Under the pieces are notes generated by a model. It did not search any database, was not told where the DNA came from, and was given only the letters and a program-made list of their open reading frames with translations. A stretch of DNA of 37,467 nucleotides, from positions 1 through 37,467 of the forward strand of contig JAFSXN010000099.1 in assembly GCA_017444015.1 (NCBI GenBank), given 5' to 3'. Shown here one piece after another: positions 7,467 to 16,186 of this stretch (its first letter is position 1; each line of letters opens with the position of its first letter). The position numbers and the translations under genes are program-made. Source of the stretch: Lachnospiraceae bacterium (lineage in GTDB: Bacteria; Bacillota; Clostridia; Lachnospirales; Lachnospiraceae).

Positions 7467-9344
7467 CTATTGTTTGGGAATCCGAATCTCCACCTCCGTT
7501 CCCTGAGGCTCGTTCTTGCGATAGGTCAGGCCGTAGTCCGGGCCAAAGAGCAGGACCAGTCGCTGTTCGGTATTGTAGACCGCGACGTTGCTGCCCTCTC
7601 TGACTGTACTTCCGGACAGGACAGCTCCGGAATGCCTCGCTTTCCCGGAAACTTTCCCGAAAAGCTCCTCACCCTTTGCCGCGGCAGCTAAGACCTGCTT
7701 CAGATCCGACAGCTTTTCATCGCTGATCCCGACTCCGTCGTCCGAGACCGTAAGAACGATATCATCCCGTCCGGTCCCGCTGTTTACCTCCTCCCAGGCC
7801 ATGATGACAACGGTCCCCGACGGCGTCTCCTTTTCAAAGATCCCGTGCAGCAGCGAATTCTCCACCATAGGCTGAAGAACGAGCTTGGGGATCCTGCATT
7901 CCAAAAGCTCATCCGGAACGTCAATGATAAAATTGATCTTGTTCTCGTAGCGCATATTCTGAAGTTTCAGATACAGCTCAACATGCCGCAGCTCATCCCC
8001 GATGGGGATCAGGATATCCTTTCCGGACAAAACCAGACGGTAGAACCGTGACAGCGACTGAACCGCCTGAGAGACCAGTTCGGACTCTCCCCGCAATGCC
8101 TGCCAGTTGATCATATCCAGCATATTGTAGAGAAAATGCGGATTGATCTGGCTCTGCAGCGCATTGACCTCTGAGACCTTGAGCTTATCTGCCGTCTCCC
8201 GCTCACTCTCCACAAGCGCCGAGATCCGCTCCACCATCTGATTATAGGTATGGACAAGCTGCCCGATCTCATCGTCCGTCCGCTCCTCCGGGATCGTCGT
8301 AAGCGGTGCCCCCGGCCCCGGCCGCATCCGCTCCGCCACCCGGATCAGACGCGTACTGATATTTCTGGAAAACAGGAGCTCCATCGTGACCGTCGCGACA
8401 AAAAGCAGCAGCAGAAAGCCAAACTGCCTTACGATCCGCCCCTGCTCCTTTAAATAAATGCTCTCCACCGGAATAAAGGAAAGCAGTCTCCAGTCCGTAT
8501 TGGAGATATTGTTATAGGCAGCGTACAGCCTGCCTCCCGAAAGAACGACCTGCTCGTACTCTTCCTTGGCGCTGATATAGTCGGGGATGTCCTCGTAGTC
8601 GATATGATAAATTCCGGAAAGCTCCTCGTCCGTAGAGGCAACGATGGATTCCCTGCTGTTGATCAGATAGTAGACGCTGCCTGCCTCGGGCTGGTTCCGT
8701 AGCAGGAGCTTTTTCAGATAATCGGTCTGGAAATAAACCGCGATATACCCGACCTCGCTGTTCTGCCTTCCGGTCAGGGTCAGACGGCGGATATAGGCTA
8801 CGTTCCCATAGTCGTTTATCTCCCGGCCCGTCAGATAAAAGGCCGGACAGAACTGCGCGTAAAGGAGCGGCCGCCCCGCAAAGATGCCGTACCAGTAGGC
8901 GCTCCTCACTTCAGAGATCGGCCGGAAAACCTCCGAAAAGGAATAGGCCTGACCTACCTTGTCATACTCCGGCGACAGATAGATCCGGATCCCGGAAAGC
9001 ATCTCCGACTTTTCCACCGTCTCGATCTCCGAGAAAAAATCCCTGGCATAGACTGCCGTATCATTCTCTTCTAAAAACCGGTCCAGGTCCTGAGTGTTGA
9101 CCATCCGGTACAGAAGCGGCTGGGAAGCGATACTGTCAGCGATAGTACCGGCCTCCTCCGACACTAGCTCAATGGTATTCACGGTCTGCCCCATCAGAAG
9201 ACGCTCCGCCGCGATCGTCGTCTCCTCGGTACTTCGCCTCACCTCAAAGAAAAGAAACATAAAAATAACAAGCATCGCTGTAAAAAACAGGATGTTGAAG
9301 ATCAGAATACGCTCTCTTATGGTCAGATCACGATATTTTCTCAT
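7467..9344 (-). CDS. YesM-type membrane sensor histidine kinase
   Basis: A 625-residue kinase. It has a membrane segment at about residues 14-34, an extracellular sensing region to about 305, a second membrane segment (GFLLLLFVATVTMEL), a HAMP region to about 385, then the His_kinase domain with the phospho-histidine in QSQINPHFLYN and a HATPase domain with PMVENSLLHG and DDGVGIS. This is the architecture of YesM-type kinases, which usually pair with AraC-type response regulators and control sugar ABC transporters. The likely partner at 14627 is 5 kb away across other signalling genes. Downstream is the rhamnose transporter, separated by a long palindrome. The start has only a weak GAGAG ribosome binding site. 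Confidence 0.93.
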   Translation of the reverse strand: MRKYRDLTIRERILIFNILFFTAMLVIFMFLFFEVRRSTEETTIAAERLLMGQTVNTIELVSEEAGTIADSIASQPLLYRMVNTQDLDRFLEENDTAVYARDFFSEIETVEKSEMLSGIRIYLSPEYDKVGQAYSFSEVFRPISEVRSAYWYGIFAGRPLLYAQFCPAFYLTGREINDYGNVAYIRRLTLTGRQNSEVGYIAVYFQTDYLKKLLLRNQPEAGSVYYLINSRESIVASTDEELSGIYHIDYEDIPDYISAKEEYEQVVLSGGRLYAAYNNISNTDWRLLSFIPVESIYLKEQGRIVRQFGFLLLLFVATVTMELLFSRNISTRLIRVAERMRPGPGAPLTTIPEERTDDEIGQLVHTYNQMVERISALVESERETADKLKVSEVNALQSQINPHFLYNMLDMINWQALRGESELVSQAVQSLSRFYRLVLSGKDILIPIGDELRHVELYLKLQNMRYENKINFIIDVPDELLECRIPKLVLQPMVENSLLHGIFEKETPSGTVVIMAWEEVNSGTGRDDIVLTVSDDGVGISDEKLSDLKQVLAAAAKGEELFGKVSGKARHSGAVLSGSTVREGSNVAVYNTEQRLVLLFGPDYGLTYRKNEPQGTEVEIRIPKQ

Positions 9345-9404
9345 AATTGCGCTCTCTCACAAACCCCGATGGGATCCCGGTCTTCCCTTTTACAAACCAT
9401 CTTC

Positions 9405-12302
9405 TCAAAGCTCAGGCTGATCCAGAAAAGCCAGTTCTCCTGCCAGAGCGCGGCAGGCAAGGAGCAGCTCCCCCGTCCTGTCCTGTATCACGGCAAGTTC
9501 TCTGTTCCGTCCGGCCTGCTCCAGAAGCAGGGCAAGATCCGCAAGCTCTTTTGCGCCGACAGCACGGGCAGTACTCTTTAAGGAATGCACTAACGTTATA
9601 TAGGTGTCTGTATCATCTTTTTGAAAGGCTTCCTCGATAGCCGCGGATTTCGACCCGATGGATCCGGCGAATACGGAAAGGGCCGCCAGATAGTCCTCGG
9701 CATCTCCGCAGAATTCAAGACCCGAAGCAAGGTCGAGCCTGGAAATATGAAAAAGCTGTTTTGGCAGCTTCCCAAGCTCCTCCTCTCCGGGATCCTCCGT
9801 CGTCTGAGTCTCCGGCTGTTCGGGCTTTACAACGATCCTGTCTCCCAGGTATTTTTTGATCATCATCTCCATATCATGGATATTTACCGGCTTGGAAAGA
9901 TAATCGGAAAAGCCAGCTGCTAACATCTTTTCCCTGTCCCCCGACAGAGCGCTTGCCGTCAGGCATATAACCGGCGTCTTCTTTAATATCTCAGGAAAAC
10001 GCTGCGAAAGTATCTGCAGGGTTTCGATCCCGTCCATTCCCGGCATCCGGTAATCAAGGAAAACCAGGTCATAACGATCTCCCGCCTCAAAGCTTTCAAT
10101 GCACTCATAGCCGCTGGCAGCCGTCTGAACAGACATTTCCGTGTGTTTTAACAGGCCGGAGATGACCTGCAGATTCATCGGCGTATCATCTACGACAAGG
10201 ACCTTCGCGCCTTTGGCGGTAAAGCCTGCCATCCTGTGCCGCCCTGTACGGTCCGATCTGCCTGCCTTGAAAGGATCGATTTCTCCGATAGGTGTTTCGT
10301 CCAGTATCTTCTGCGTCAGATTAAAAGAAAACACCGAACCCTCATTATAGGTACTTTCTACGGAAAGCCCGCTTCCCATAAGGTCCAGGAGCTTTACGGT
10401 AATAGCAAGTCCCAGCCCTGTCCCCTCGATGGTCCTCGTTCGTATGACATCCAGACGGTCGAAGGCGGAAAACAGCTTCTGTCTCTCCTCGTCCTTAATT
10501 CCGATCCCGGTATCCTCTACGGAAACAGTCAGAACAACCCTGTTCTCCTTTATCTCCTTTTTGCGGACAGAAAGGGTAACGCTCCCCTTTTCCGTATACT
10601 TGACCGCGTTTGTCAGCAGATTCGTAATAACCTGTTTCAGGCGCAGCTCATCCCCGAGAAGCCTTCCCGGTAAGGCCGGATCCGCCTCCACCTTGAGAAG
10701 AAGTCCCTTTTCATCCGCCTTGAACCTCGTCAGATTGACCAGATTCCCGATCAGCTCCGCCGGCGAATAGGCAGCCTCCACTAACTCCATATGGCCCGCT
10801 TCGATCTTGGAAAAATCCAGGATATCACTGATGATCCCCAAAAGACTCATCCCTGCCGCGTTAATATTCTCCGCGTAGCCCAATACCGTTTCGTTTTTGC
10901 TCTCCCGGCGTATCAGCTCATTCATGCCTAAGATCGCCGTGATCGGCGTCCGTATCTCATGGGACATATTGGATAGGAAATCCGATTTTGCCCGGTTCGC
11001 TTCCTCCGCCTCCTTCAAGGCATCCGCGAGCCTGTCATTCTGCTCCCTCTCCTTCCGGATGACCTCCGTCAGATCCTCCTTTAACAGGATGTAAAACGAC
11101 ATCTCCCGATCCACGGGATAATAGGAAAAACGCTTATAATACAGCTCTCCGTCGATCCTGCAGTTGACTTCGACAGCATAGGATTCCTCCTTTAAAAGCC
11201 TGCGCCTGATCTCCTTTAAGGACAGCGCCTTTTCAATCCTCAGCCGGTTCTCCTCATCCCCGTCCACAACCGGCAATACCTGGCCTGTAATATATTCCGA
11301 ATAATTCCCGTCCCGTTCCCTGGGAAAGATATTTCCCTTGCGGATGTTTTCCGCGTCGCCGATGACCACGCCGTAATGCGCTCCGATGATATAGGAAACC
11401 ATATCATACTGCCTCGCTAAGACCTTGCGCCCGAGGACATCCGTAACCTGCTCCGTATTGTATTCCGTTTCCGCGTAAAGCGCGATCAGATCCCCGGTCT
11501 GCGGATCCGTCGCCACTGACCCGGAAAACTTCACAAAGCTCTGCTTCCCGGAAGGCCTGTGGCAATAGGCGACAAAGCTTGCGGATTCGCTGCCTTTTCG
11601 GTAGCGCTCCATCGTATGCTTCGGAAGAAAATATTTTTCGTACCGCAGCCTGTCTCCTTCGATGAGGAAGCTTTCCGCGCGAAGAAGGATACTCTCCTCT
11701 ATCAGCGTTCCCGCGCGGTCCTCCTTATAGCAGTCCCGTCCTCTTACCTCTTCAATCAGTCCGGAGGTAAGATTCATCCGCATCATGGTCAGCGAATCGT
11801 CCGCAAAGGCGTTAAACTGAGACAGCAGTCCGCCGTAAATATTGGCGCGTCTGCGGTTCTCCTCCATGGTCAGATGCTTCTCCGTAATATCTCCGATGAA
11901 GACATAATACACATCCCCATAGCCGGGAAGATGAGCATAGTGGCCGTAATCGTCCACCCACCGGATGCTGCCGTCCCTCCGGATGATGCGATACTCTACA
12001 TAATCCATGTTTTTGTTGGCGGCGTCGGCGATCTGTTCATCGATGGAGGCCTGAATGGAGGGAAAATCCTCCGGATGGACCAATCCGTAAAAGGTATTTC
12101 CCGTAAGCTCACAAAACTCCTCCGCGTTATCGCACCCGAACAGCCGGTAGGTAGCCTGGTTGACATAGACGATCTCCTGGGATTCGTCCGCCTTGTATAC
12201 AAAGAAGCCGCCCGGCATCTGCTCCGCCACCCATTCGATGGCGGGAACAACCTGTTCATCCGTTATAGTATTTATCGTAAAGCCTGATTCCTTCTGATCC
12301 AT
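9405..12302 (-). CDS. Soluble hybrid histidine kinase (PAS-PAS-HisKA-HATPase-REC-HPT)
   Basis: A 965-residue protein without membrane segments. An N-terminal PAS domain (about 20-145, ending IGDITEKH) and at least one further PAS-like region (to about 415) lead through a coiled coil to HisKA with FLSNMSHEIRTP (phospho-histidine at about 448). A HATPase domain follows (NLLTNAVKYTEKG, EDTGIGI, GTGLGL), then a receiver (VLVVDDTPMN, FLDYRMPGMDG) and a C-terminal HPT domain (VHSLKSTARAVGAKEL). All modules for an internal His-Asp-His relay are present. It follows the one-domain receiver by 12 bp, with AGAAGGA before the ATG, so the two are co-expressed. The input signal is unknown; cytoplasmic PAS sensing is likely. 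Confidence 0.95.
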   Translation of the reverse strand: MDQKESGFTINTITDEQVVPAIEWVAEQMPGGFFVYKADESQEIVYVNQATYRLFGCDNAEEFCELTGNTFYGLVHPEDFPSIQASIDEQIADAANKNMDYVEYRIIRRDGSIRWVDDYGHYAHLPGYGDVYYVFIGDITEKHLTMEENRRRANIYGGLLSQFNAFADDSLTMMRMNLTSGLIEEVRGRDCYKEDRAGTLIEESILLRAESFLIEGDRLRYEKYFLPKHTMERYRKGSESASFVAYCHRPSGKQSFVKFSGSVATDPQTGDLIALYAETEYNTEQVTDVLGRKVLARQYDMVSYIIGAHYGVVIGDAENIRKGNIFPRERDGNYSEYITGQVLPVVDGDEENRLRIEKALSLKEIRRRLLKEESYAVEVNCRIDGELYYKRFSYYPVDREMSFYILLKEDLTEVIRKEREQNDRLADALKEAEEANRAKSDFLSNMSHEIRTPITAILGMNELIRRESKNETVLGYAENINAAGMSLLGIISDILDFSKIEAGHMELVEAAYSPAELIGNLVNLTRFKADEKGLLLKVEADPALPGRLLGDELRLKQVITNLLTNAVKYTEKGSVTLSVRKKEIKENRVVLTVSVEDTGIGIKDEERQKLFSAFDRLDVIRTRTIEGTGLGLAITVKLLDLMGSGLSVESTYNEGSVFSFNLTQKILDETPIGEIDPFKAGRSDRTGRHRMAGFTAKGAKVLVVDDTPMNLQVISGLLKHTEMSVQTAASGYECIESFEAGDRYDLVFLDYRMPGMDGIETLQILSQRFPEILKKTPVICLTASALSGDREKMLAAGFSDYLSKPVNIHDMEMMIKKYLGDRIVVKPEQPETQTTEDPGEEELGKLPKQLFHISRLDLASGLEFCGDAEDYLAALSVFAGSIGSKSAAIEEAFQKDDTDTYITLVHSLKSTARAVGAKELADLALLLEQAGRNRELAVIQDRTGELLLACRALAGELAFLDQPEL

Positions 12303-12314
12303 GGTTTTTTCCTT

Positions 12315-12683
12315 CTATCTGTTCTCCGAAAAGACGGCACTGACCGTCTCCATAAGGCTTCTTTTTCCTCCGGATTTTTTCAGATATCCCTGCGCTCCCA
12401 AAAGGACAGCCTCATCCATATTCGCGCTGTCCTCCTCTCCCGTCAGAAAATAAACAGGTATGTCCTTAAGCGAGGCATCCCCCCGGATCGCAGCCAACGT
12501 CTCCGCTCCGTCCATTCCAGGCATCCGGTAATCCAACAGAACCAGATCCGCCCCGTTCTGCTTAAGGAAATGAACAGCCTCTTCCCCGGATGCCGCCTGG
12601 GACACCTCATAGGATTTACTGAGCCACCGCTTCGTGATCTCCCGCATATCCTCATCATCGTCCACCAGCAGGATCCTTAACAT
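12315..12683 (-). CDS. Single-domain response regulator (receiver only)
   Basis: A 122-residue CheY-like receiver with no output domain. It shows the acidic pocket VDDDED at residues 7-12, phospho-acceptor D51 in LLDYRMPGMDG, the FLTG threonine and the YLKKS lysine. GAGAGGAG precedes the ATG. It lies directly upstream of the hybrid kinase and diverges from the REC-HPT-REC gene at 12865. It could shuttle phosphate between the HPT domains of these neighbours or bind another protein. Both roles are inferred; the domain identity is clear. Confidence 0.93.
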   Translation of the reverse strand: MLRILLVDDDEDMREITKRWLSKSYEVSQAASGEEAVHFLKQNGADLVLLDYRMPGMDGAETLAAIRGDASLKDIPVYFLTGEEDSANMDEAVLLGAQGYLKKSGGKRSLMETVSAVFSENR

Positions 12684-12733
12684 GGTTTCACTCCTCTCTG
12701 CATCCTTTTATTTCCAAAACATAGCAATCATAT

Positions 12734-12758
12734 CCGAATAATGTTATAATATGTTCGG
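12734..12758. promoter_or_regulatory. Divergent promoter region with palindrome
   Basis: The 181-bp gap between the two diverging receiver genes contains CCGAA at 12734-12738 and TTCGG at 12754-12758 around a TATAAT box (12745-12750). The dyad over a -10 box looks like an operator that could serve both directions. No convincing -35 was seen. Confidence 0.4.
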
Positions 12759-12864
12759 TTTATCCGATCTAAACAGTACTATATCACAACACCAAAGCAA
12801 GGTAAATCAAAAACCCGCATAAAGCCACTGCCCGCGGGAACAAACGACAGGGAAGGAATCCGTT

Positions 12865-14451
12865 ATGCAATCCAGAAAACACTATCAGCGCGTCCTCATT
12901 GTGGATGATATGGCAATCAACCGTCTGATCCTGGCTTCGCTTTTAGCCTCCAACGGGATCGACAGCGATCTGGCCGAAAGCGGCGAAGAATGCCTGAAGC
13001 TCTGCGAGGAGCGGGACTATGATCTGATTCTGTTGGATCACCGTATGCCGCAGATTGACGGGGTTGAGACCCTGATCCGTTTAAAGAAGCTGTTTCTTGG
13101 CCGCGGAAAGGAGATCCCTGTAGTCTGTCATACGACCGAGGAAGCCAGAAATAACGTCAGCCTGTATAAGGCTGCCGGTTTTGCGGATGTGCTTTTTAAG
13201 CCGATCCAGCCTCAGGAGCTCTCCGATATTCTGATTTCTTTACTCTACACAGAAAAGGATCTTATCTCCGATCACGATCTGATCAAGAAGAAGCATATCA
13301 CGGAGGAGCTTGACAAGCTTCCCGAGGCCGTCCGCCGGATACCCGGAATCGATCCGATAAGCGGCATCTCCTACTGCGAAACGGCGGAGGATTATATCGA
13401 GGCGCTTGAAATCTTTGCTTCCTCGATCTCTGGCAAATCCGAAGAAATCCGACGCTTTTTAGAGGAACGGGACCTGACCATGATGGCCGCCAGACTTCAT
13501 TCCCTGAAAAGCACCGCAAAACTCATCGGCGCGAAGGAGCTCTCCGATCTGGCCGCTCATTTCGAACTGGCAGCAAAGGACGGGGAAGGATCTCTGGTTT
13601 TTGAGGGCGCTCCCTCCATCCTCTCTATGTACTGCGGTCTGGAGCCTCTGCTCAAGAAGGCGCTCTCTCCCGAAACAGGTAAAAAACCGGCGGATGTACT
13701 GTTTATCGAGGGAGCCAAAGGCTTTTTAAATCAGGCAGTAGTGGGAAGTCTGGTAAATGCGGGGCTCTCGGTTACCCGTACCAGAGATGTACTGAACGAG
13801 ATCTCCCCCCGCCTGGGAGACTCCGATGTAATTGTATATTATCCAAACGGCAGCGCATCGCAGATCGAGATCATTATGGACTATCTGCTGGAGGTCACGG
13901 CGAACGAACATAAATCTCTCTGCCTGATCGGCGAAGAAAGATATATCAATAAAGCAAAGGAATATGACAGGGATAACCGGGTCTATGCCATCTACCCGCG
14001 CCCGGTCAATACCGTTAAGCTGGCGGACGATATCCGGCACCTCGTCCAGTACAGACAGCGTTCTGATACGAACCGCACAATCCTTATCGTAGACGATGAC
14101 CCTGATTTTCTTTCGATCGTCAGAGGGTGGCTGAAAGCGGAATACCTGATCGATGCGGCCTCCTCCGGGGAAGAAACTCTGTCCTATCTGAGCCGCAAAC
14201 ATCCGGATCTGATTCTGATGGACTATGATCTTCCGGATATGGACGGCTATGAAACCATGGAAAAAATCCGCAGAAGCCTCAGCACGGCTGCTGTTCCCAT
14301 TATCTTTCTGACGGGGAAAAGCGACCGTAACAGCGTCATGCGGATTTTGAAAAGAAAACCGGACGGATACCTGTTAAAGCCAATGACCAAGGAGCATCTT
14401 CTGGATACCCTGGAACGCTTCTTTGAGCAAAACTATTATGCGGGGCTTTAA
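12865..14451 (+). CDS. Multidomain phosphorelay protein without a kinase (REC-HPT-pseudoREC-REC)
   Basis: A 528-residue protein. It begins with a receiver (VLIVDDMAIN, phospho-acceptor D58 in LLDHRMPQIDG, FKP lysine), then an HPT domain with H212 in RLHSLKSTAKLIGAKEL. A region of about 275-395 reads like a receiver fold but lacks the normal acidic pocket. A complete receiver ends it (ILIVDDDPD, D453 in LMDYDLPDMDG, LLKP). There is no HisKA or HATPase domain, so phosphate must come from another protein; the hybrid kinase at 9405 has a very similar HPT. GGGAAGGA precedes the ATG at 12865. It is the only plus-strand gene in the block, transcribed divergently from the single receiver and converging on the AraC-type regulator. 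Confidence 0.9.
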   Translation: MQSRKHYQRVLIVDDMAINRLILASLLASNGIDSDLAESGEECLKLCEERDYDLILLDHRMPQIDGVETLIRLKKLFLGRGKEIPVVCHTTEEARNNVSLYKAAGFADVLFKPIQPQELSDILISLLYTEKDLISDHDLIKKKHITEELDKLPEAVRRIPGIDPISGISYCETAEDYIEALEIFASSISGKSEEIRRFLEERDLTMMAARLHSLKSTAKLIGAKELSDLAAHFELAAKDGEGSLVFEGAPSILSMYCGLEPLLKKALSPETGKKPADVLFIEGAKGFLNQAVVGSLVNAGLSVTRTRDVLNEISPRLGDSDVIVYYPNGSASQIEIIMDYLLEVTANEHKSLCLIGEERYINKAKEYDRDNRVYAIYPRPVNTVKLADDIRHLVQYRQRSDTNRTILIVDDDPDFLSIVRGWLKAEYLIDAASSGEETLSYLSRKHPDLILMDYDLPDMDGYETMEKIRRSLSTAAVPIIFLTGKSDRNSVMRILKRKPDGYLLKPMTKEHLLDTLERFFEQNYYAGL

Positions 14452-14456
14452 TTCCT

Positions 14457-14633
14457 CATACCTTGTATCTGCCCAGTTACCCTGGGCAGATACGGCAGCC
14501 GGGGCAGCTTACGCATTGGAAATGCCCCGTTGGTTGCTACGCAACCATGGGCTGCGCGCCCGGCTGCTCGGCCCTGCTGCTTTATTGGTACGCCACTCGC
14601 AAGTCTGCGAGCGGCTGACTGGGCAGTTACCAT
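14457..14633. repeat. Palindrome-rich element between convergent genes
   Basis: The whole 175-bp gap is made of stems: a perfect 12-bp stem at 14465-14476/14482-14493 (GTATCTGCCCAG), CGGGGC/GCCCCG around 14499-14530, GGTTGC/GCAACC at 14532-14546, CTCGCA/TGCGAG near 14597-14613, and a final CTGGGCAGTTAC at 14619-14630 that contains the stop codon of the minus-strand gene. The base composition is markedly more G+C-rich than the other gaps. It may end both transcripts, but no T-run is present. Confidence 0.75.
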
Positions 14634-16186
14634 ACCTTCGCCTTCTCCCGAAACTCGGAGGGGGAGAGCCCGAAGCTCTTTCTAAAAATCTTGGAAAAAT
14701 AGTTGCTGTCGCTGTAGCCGACACGCTCCGCGATATCCACGATCCGATTCCTCGGATCCGAAAGCAGGTCTCTTGCTCTTGCCAGGCGGACCTCGGTAAT
14801 ATACTGATTCAGGGTAATGCCGGTCTCTGACTTGAACAGAGTACAGACATAGGAGCTGGACAGCTTGACATAGTCGCTTATCACCATGATCGAAAGGTCC
14901 ATGTTCTCATAGTTTTCCGCGATATAATTTTTAATGGAATAGACCACGGGAGACTTCTGGGCACTCTCCTTAACCCCCTGAAAGAACAGCTTCAGGCTCT
15001 CTCTGATCAGCGCGTCCAGCTCAAAGACCGAATGGCAGGCCGAAACCCGCTCCCAGAGATCGAAGTTCTTGAGATAGCGGTCCTGCTCCAGCTTTTCCGC
15101 CGTTCCCGCCTCCATGATCAGCTGAAACAGACGGTAGTAAAACTCCCGGGCCTGATTCGGGAGAACATAATCGGCATGAATTAAAGTGTCCAATATATTA
15201 CTCAGATATTTATCCGTTTCCTCCTCCTTATGATCCGAAAGAAGATCGCGGAAGGTCCGGAAGCGCTCCGTATGGTTTAAATTCTTAAACTCCGTCTTTC
15301 CCGGGATATGACGATAGAAGTAACACGTATTATCTCTTCTGAAAAAGCACTGCTGTAGATTGATAACCGCGGTATTATAGGAATGGGAAAGCTCCGCATA
15401 GCCCTTTACCTGCTTTCCGATCACGATATGAAAGCAGCCGCAGACCGACAAAAGCGCCTCCGTCAGACCTTCTCCCAGAAGCTGCATCGACTTCTCCGAC
15501 AGCTCCCTTTTCGAAAAGAAATGAAACACAAGAAGCGGCGGGTTGACTGTATATAACTGCTTTAGCTTAAAATCCCCGGCGGGCTTTTCAAAGGCCCCCG
15601 CAACCTGTAAAAGCCTTTCCTGCGGCCGTAAAAAGGCAGGGTCGTATCCCCTTATGATCACGGAAAAGCAGCTCTCGTACTGGCATACGGGAAAATCAAA
15701 GCTGTCCTCCCCGATCTGCCCCCCTGCGTCATTTTCCTTCTCGGAAGCCTTAAGCAGACGGTAGGCCAGAGCTTCCGCGCTTTCAGAGCTCTCCTCCGCT
15801 TTATTCGGTCTGTTCCTTTCTACCTGGCTGAGCGCGTCCTTTAACGCCTCGGTAAGCTCTGCAAGGTCAATCGGCTTTTCGACATAGCTTACCGCATGCA
15901 GCTTTATCGCCGCCTTCAGATACTCCTTATCCGAAAAGCCGCTCATAAAAATCACGGCGGTGTCGGGATAAACCTCCTGGATCCCCTCCATCATCCGGAT
16001 CCCGTCCATTTTCGGCATACGGACATCCGTAAGAACGATATCCGGCTGAAAGCCCTCGCAGAGCTTTAACCCCTGCAGCCCATCCTCCGCCGTTTCGATC
16101 CTTTCTATATTCAGGCTTGAAAAGTCGATGCTCGACAGCAGACCCTCCCTCGTCAGCTTTTCATCGTCCACGATCAGCAAATTCAT
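14627..16186 (-). CDS. YesN-type response regulator with AraC DNA-binding domain
   Basis: A 519-residue regulator. The N-terminal receiver shows VDDEKLTREG, phospho-acceptor D54 in LTDVRMPKMDG, FMSG and the VEKPI lysine. A middle region of unknown fold covers about 135-400. The C-terminal ~100 residues form two AraC helix-turn-helix motifs (SSSYVCTLFKSETGITLNQYI and the VGYSDSNYFSKIFRKSFG block). Such regulators usually act with YesM-type kinases on sugar transport genes; the kinase at 7467 and the transporter behind it are the natural candidates. Its start overlaps the stop of the GGDEF-EAL gene by four bases (ATGA), so the two are translationally coupled. Confidence 0.93.
   Translation of the reverse strand: MNLLIVDDEKLTREGLLSSIDFSSLNIERIETAEDGLQGLKLCEGFQPDIVLTDVRMPKMDGIRMMEGIQEVYPDTAVIFMSGFSDKEYLKAAIKLHAVSYVEKPIDLAELTEALKDALSQVERNRPNKAEESSESAEALAYRLLKASEKENDAGGQIGEDSFDFPVCQYESCFSVIIRGYDPAFLRPQERLLQVAGAFEKPAGDFKLKQLYTVNPPLLVFHFFSKRELSEKSMQLLGEGLTEALLSVCGCFHIVIGKQVKGYAELSHSYNTAVINLQQCFFRRDNTCYFYRHIPGKTEFKNLNHTERFRTFRDLLSDHKEEETDKYLSNILDTLIHADYVLPNQAREFYYRLFQLIMEAGTAEKLEQDRYLKNFDLWERVSACHSVFELDALIRESLKLFFQGVKESAQKSPVVYSIKNYIAENYENMDLSIMVISDYVKLSSSYVCTLFKSETGITLNQYITEVRLARARDLLSDPRNRIVDIAERVGYSDSNYFSKIFRKSFGLSPSEFREKAKVW

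Noticed and set aside
11559-12287. Plus-strand open frame of about 240 codons
   Set aside because: Antisense to the PAS region of the hybrid kinase; no ribosome binding site and no recognisable domain.
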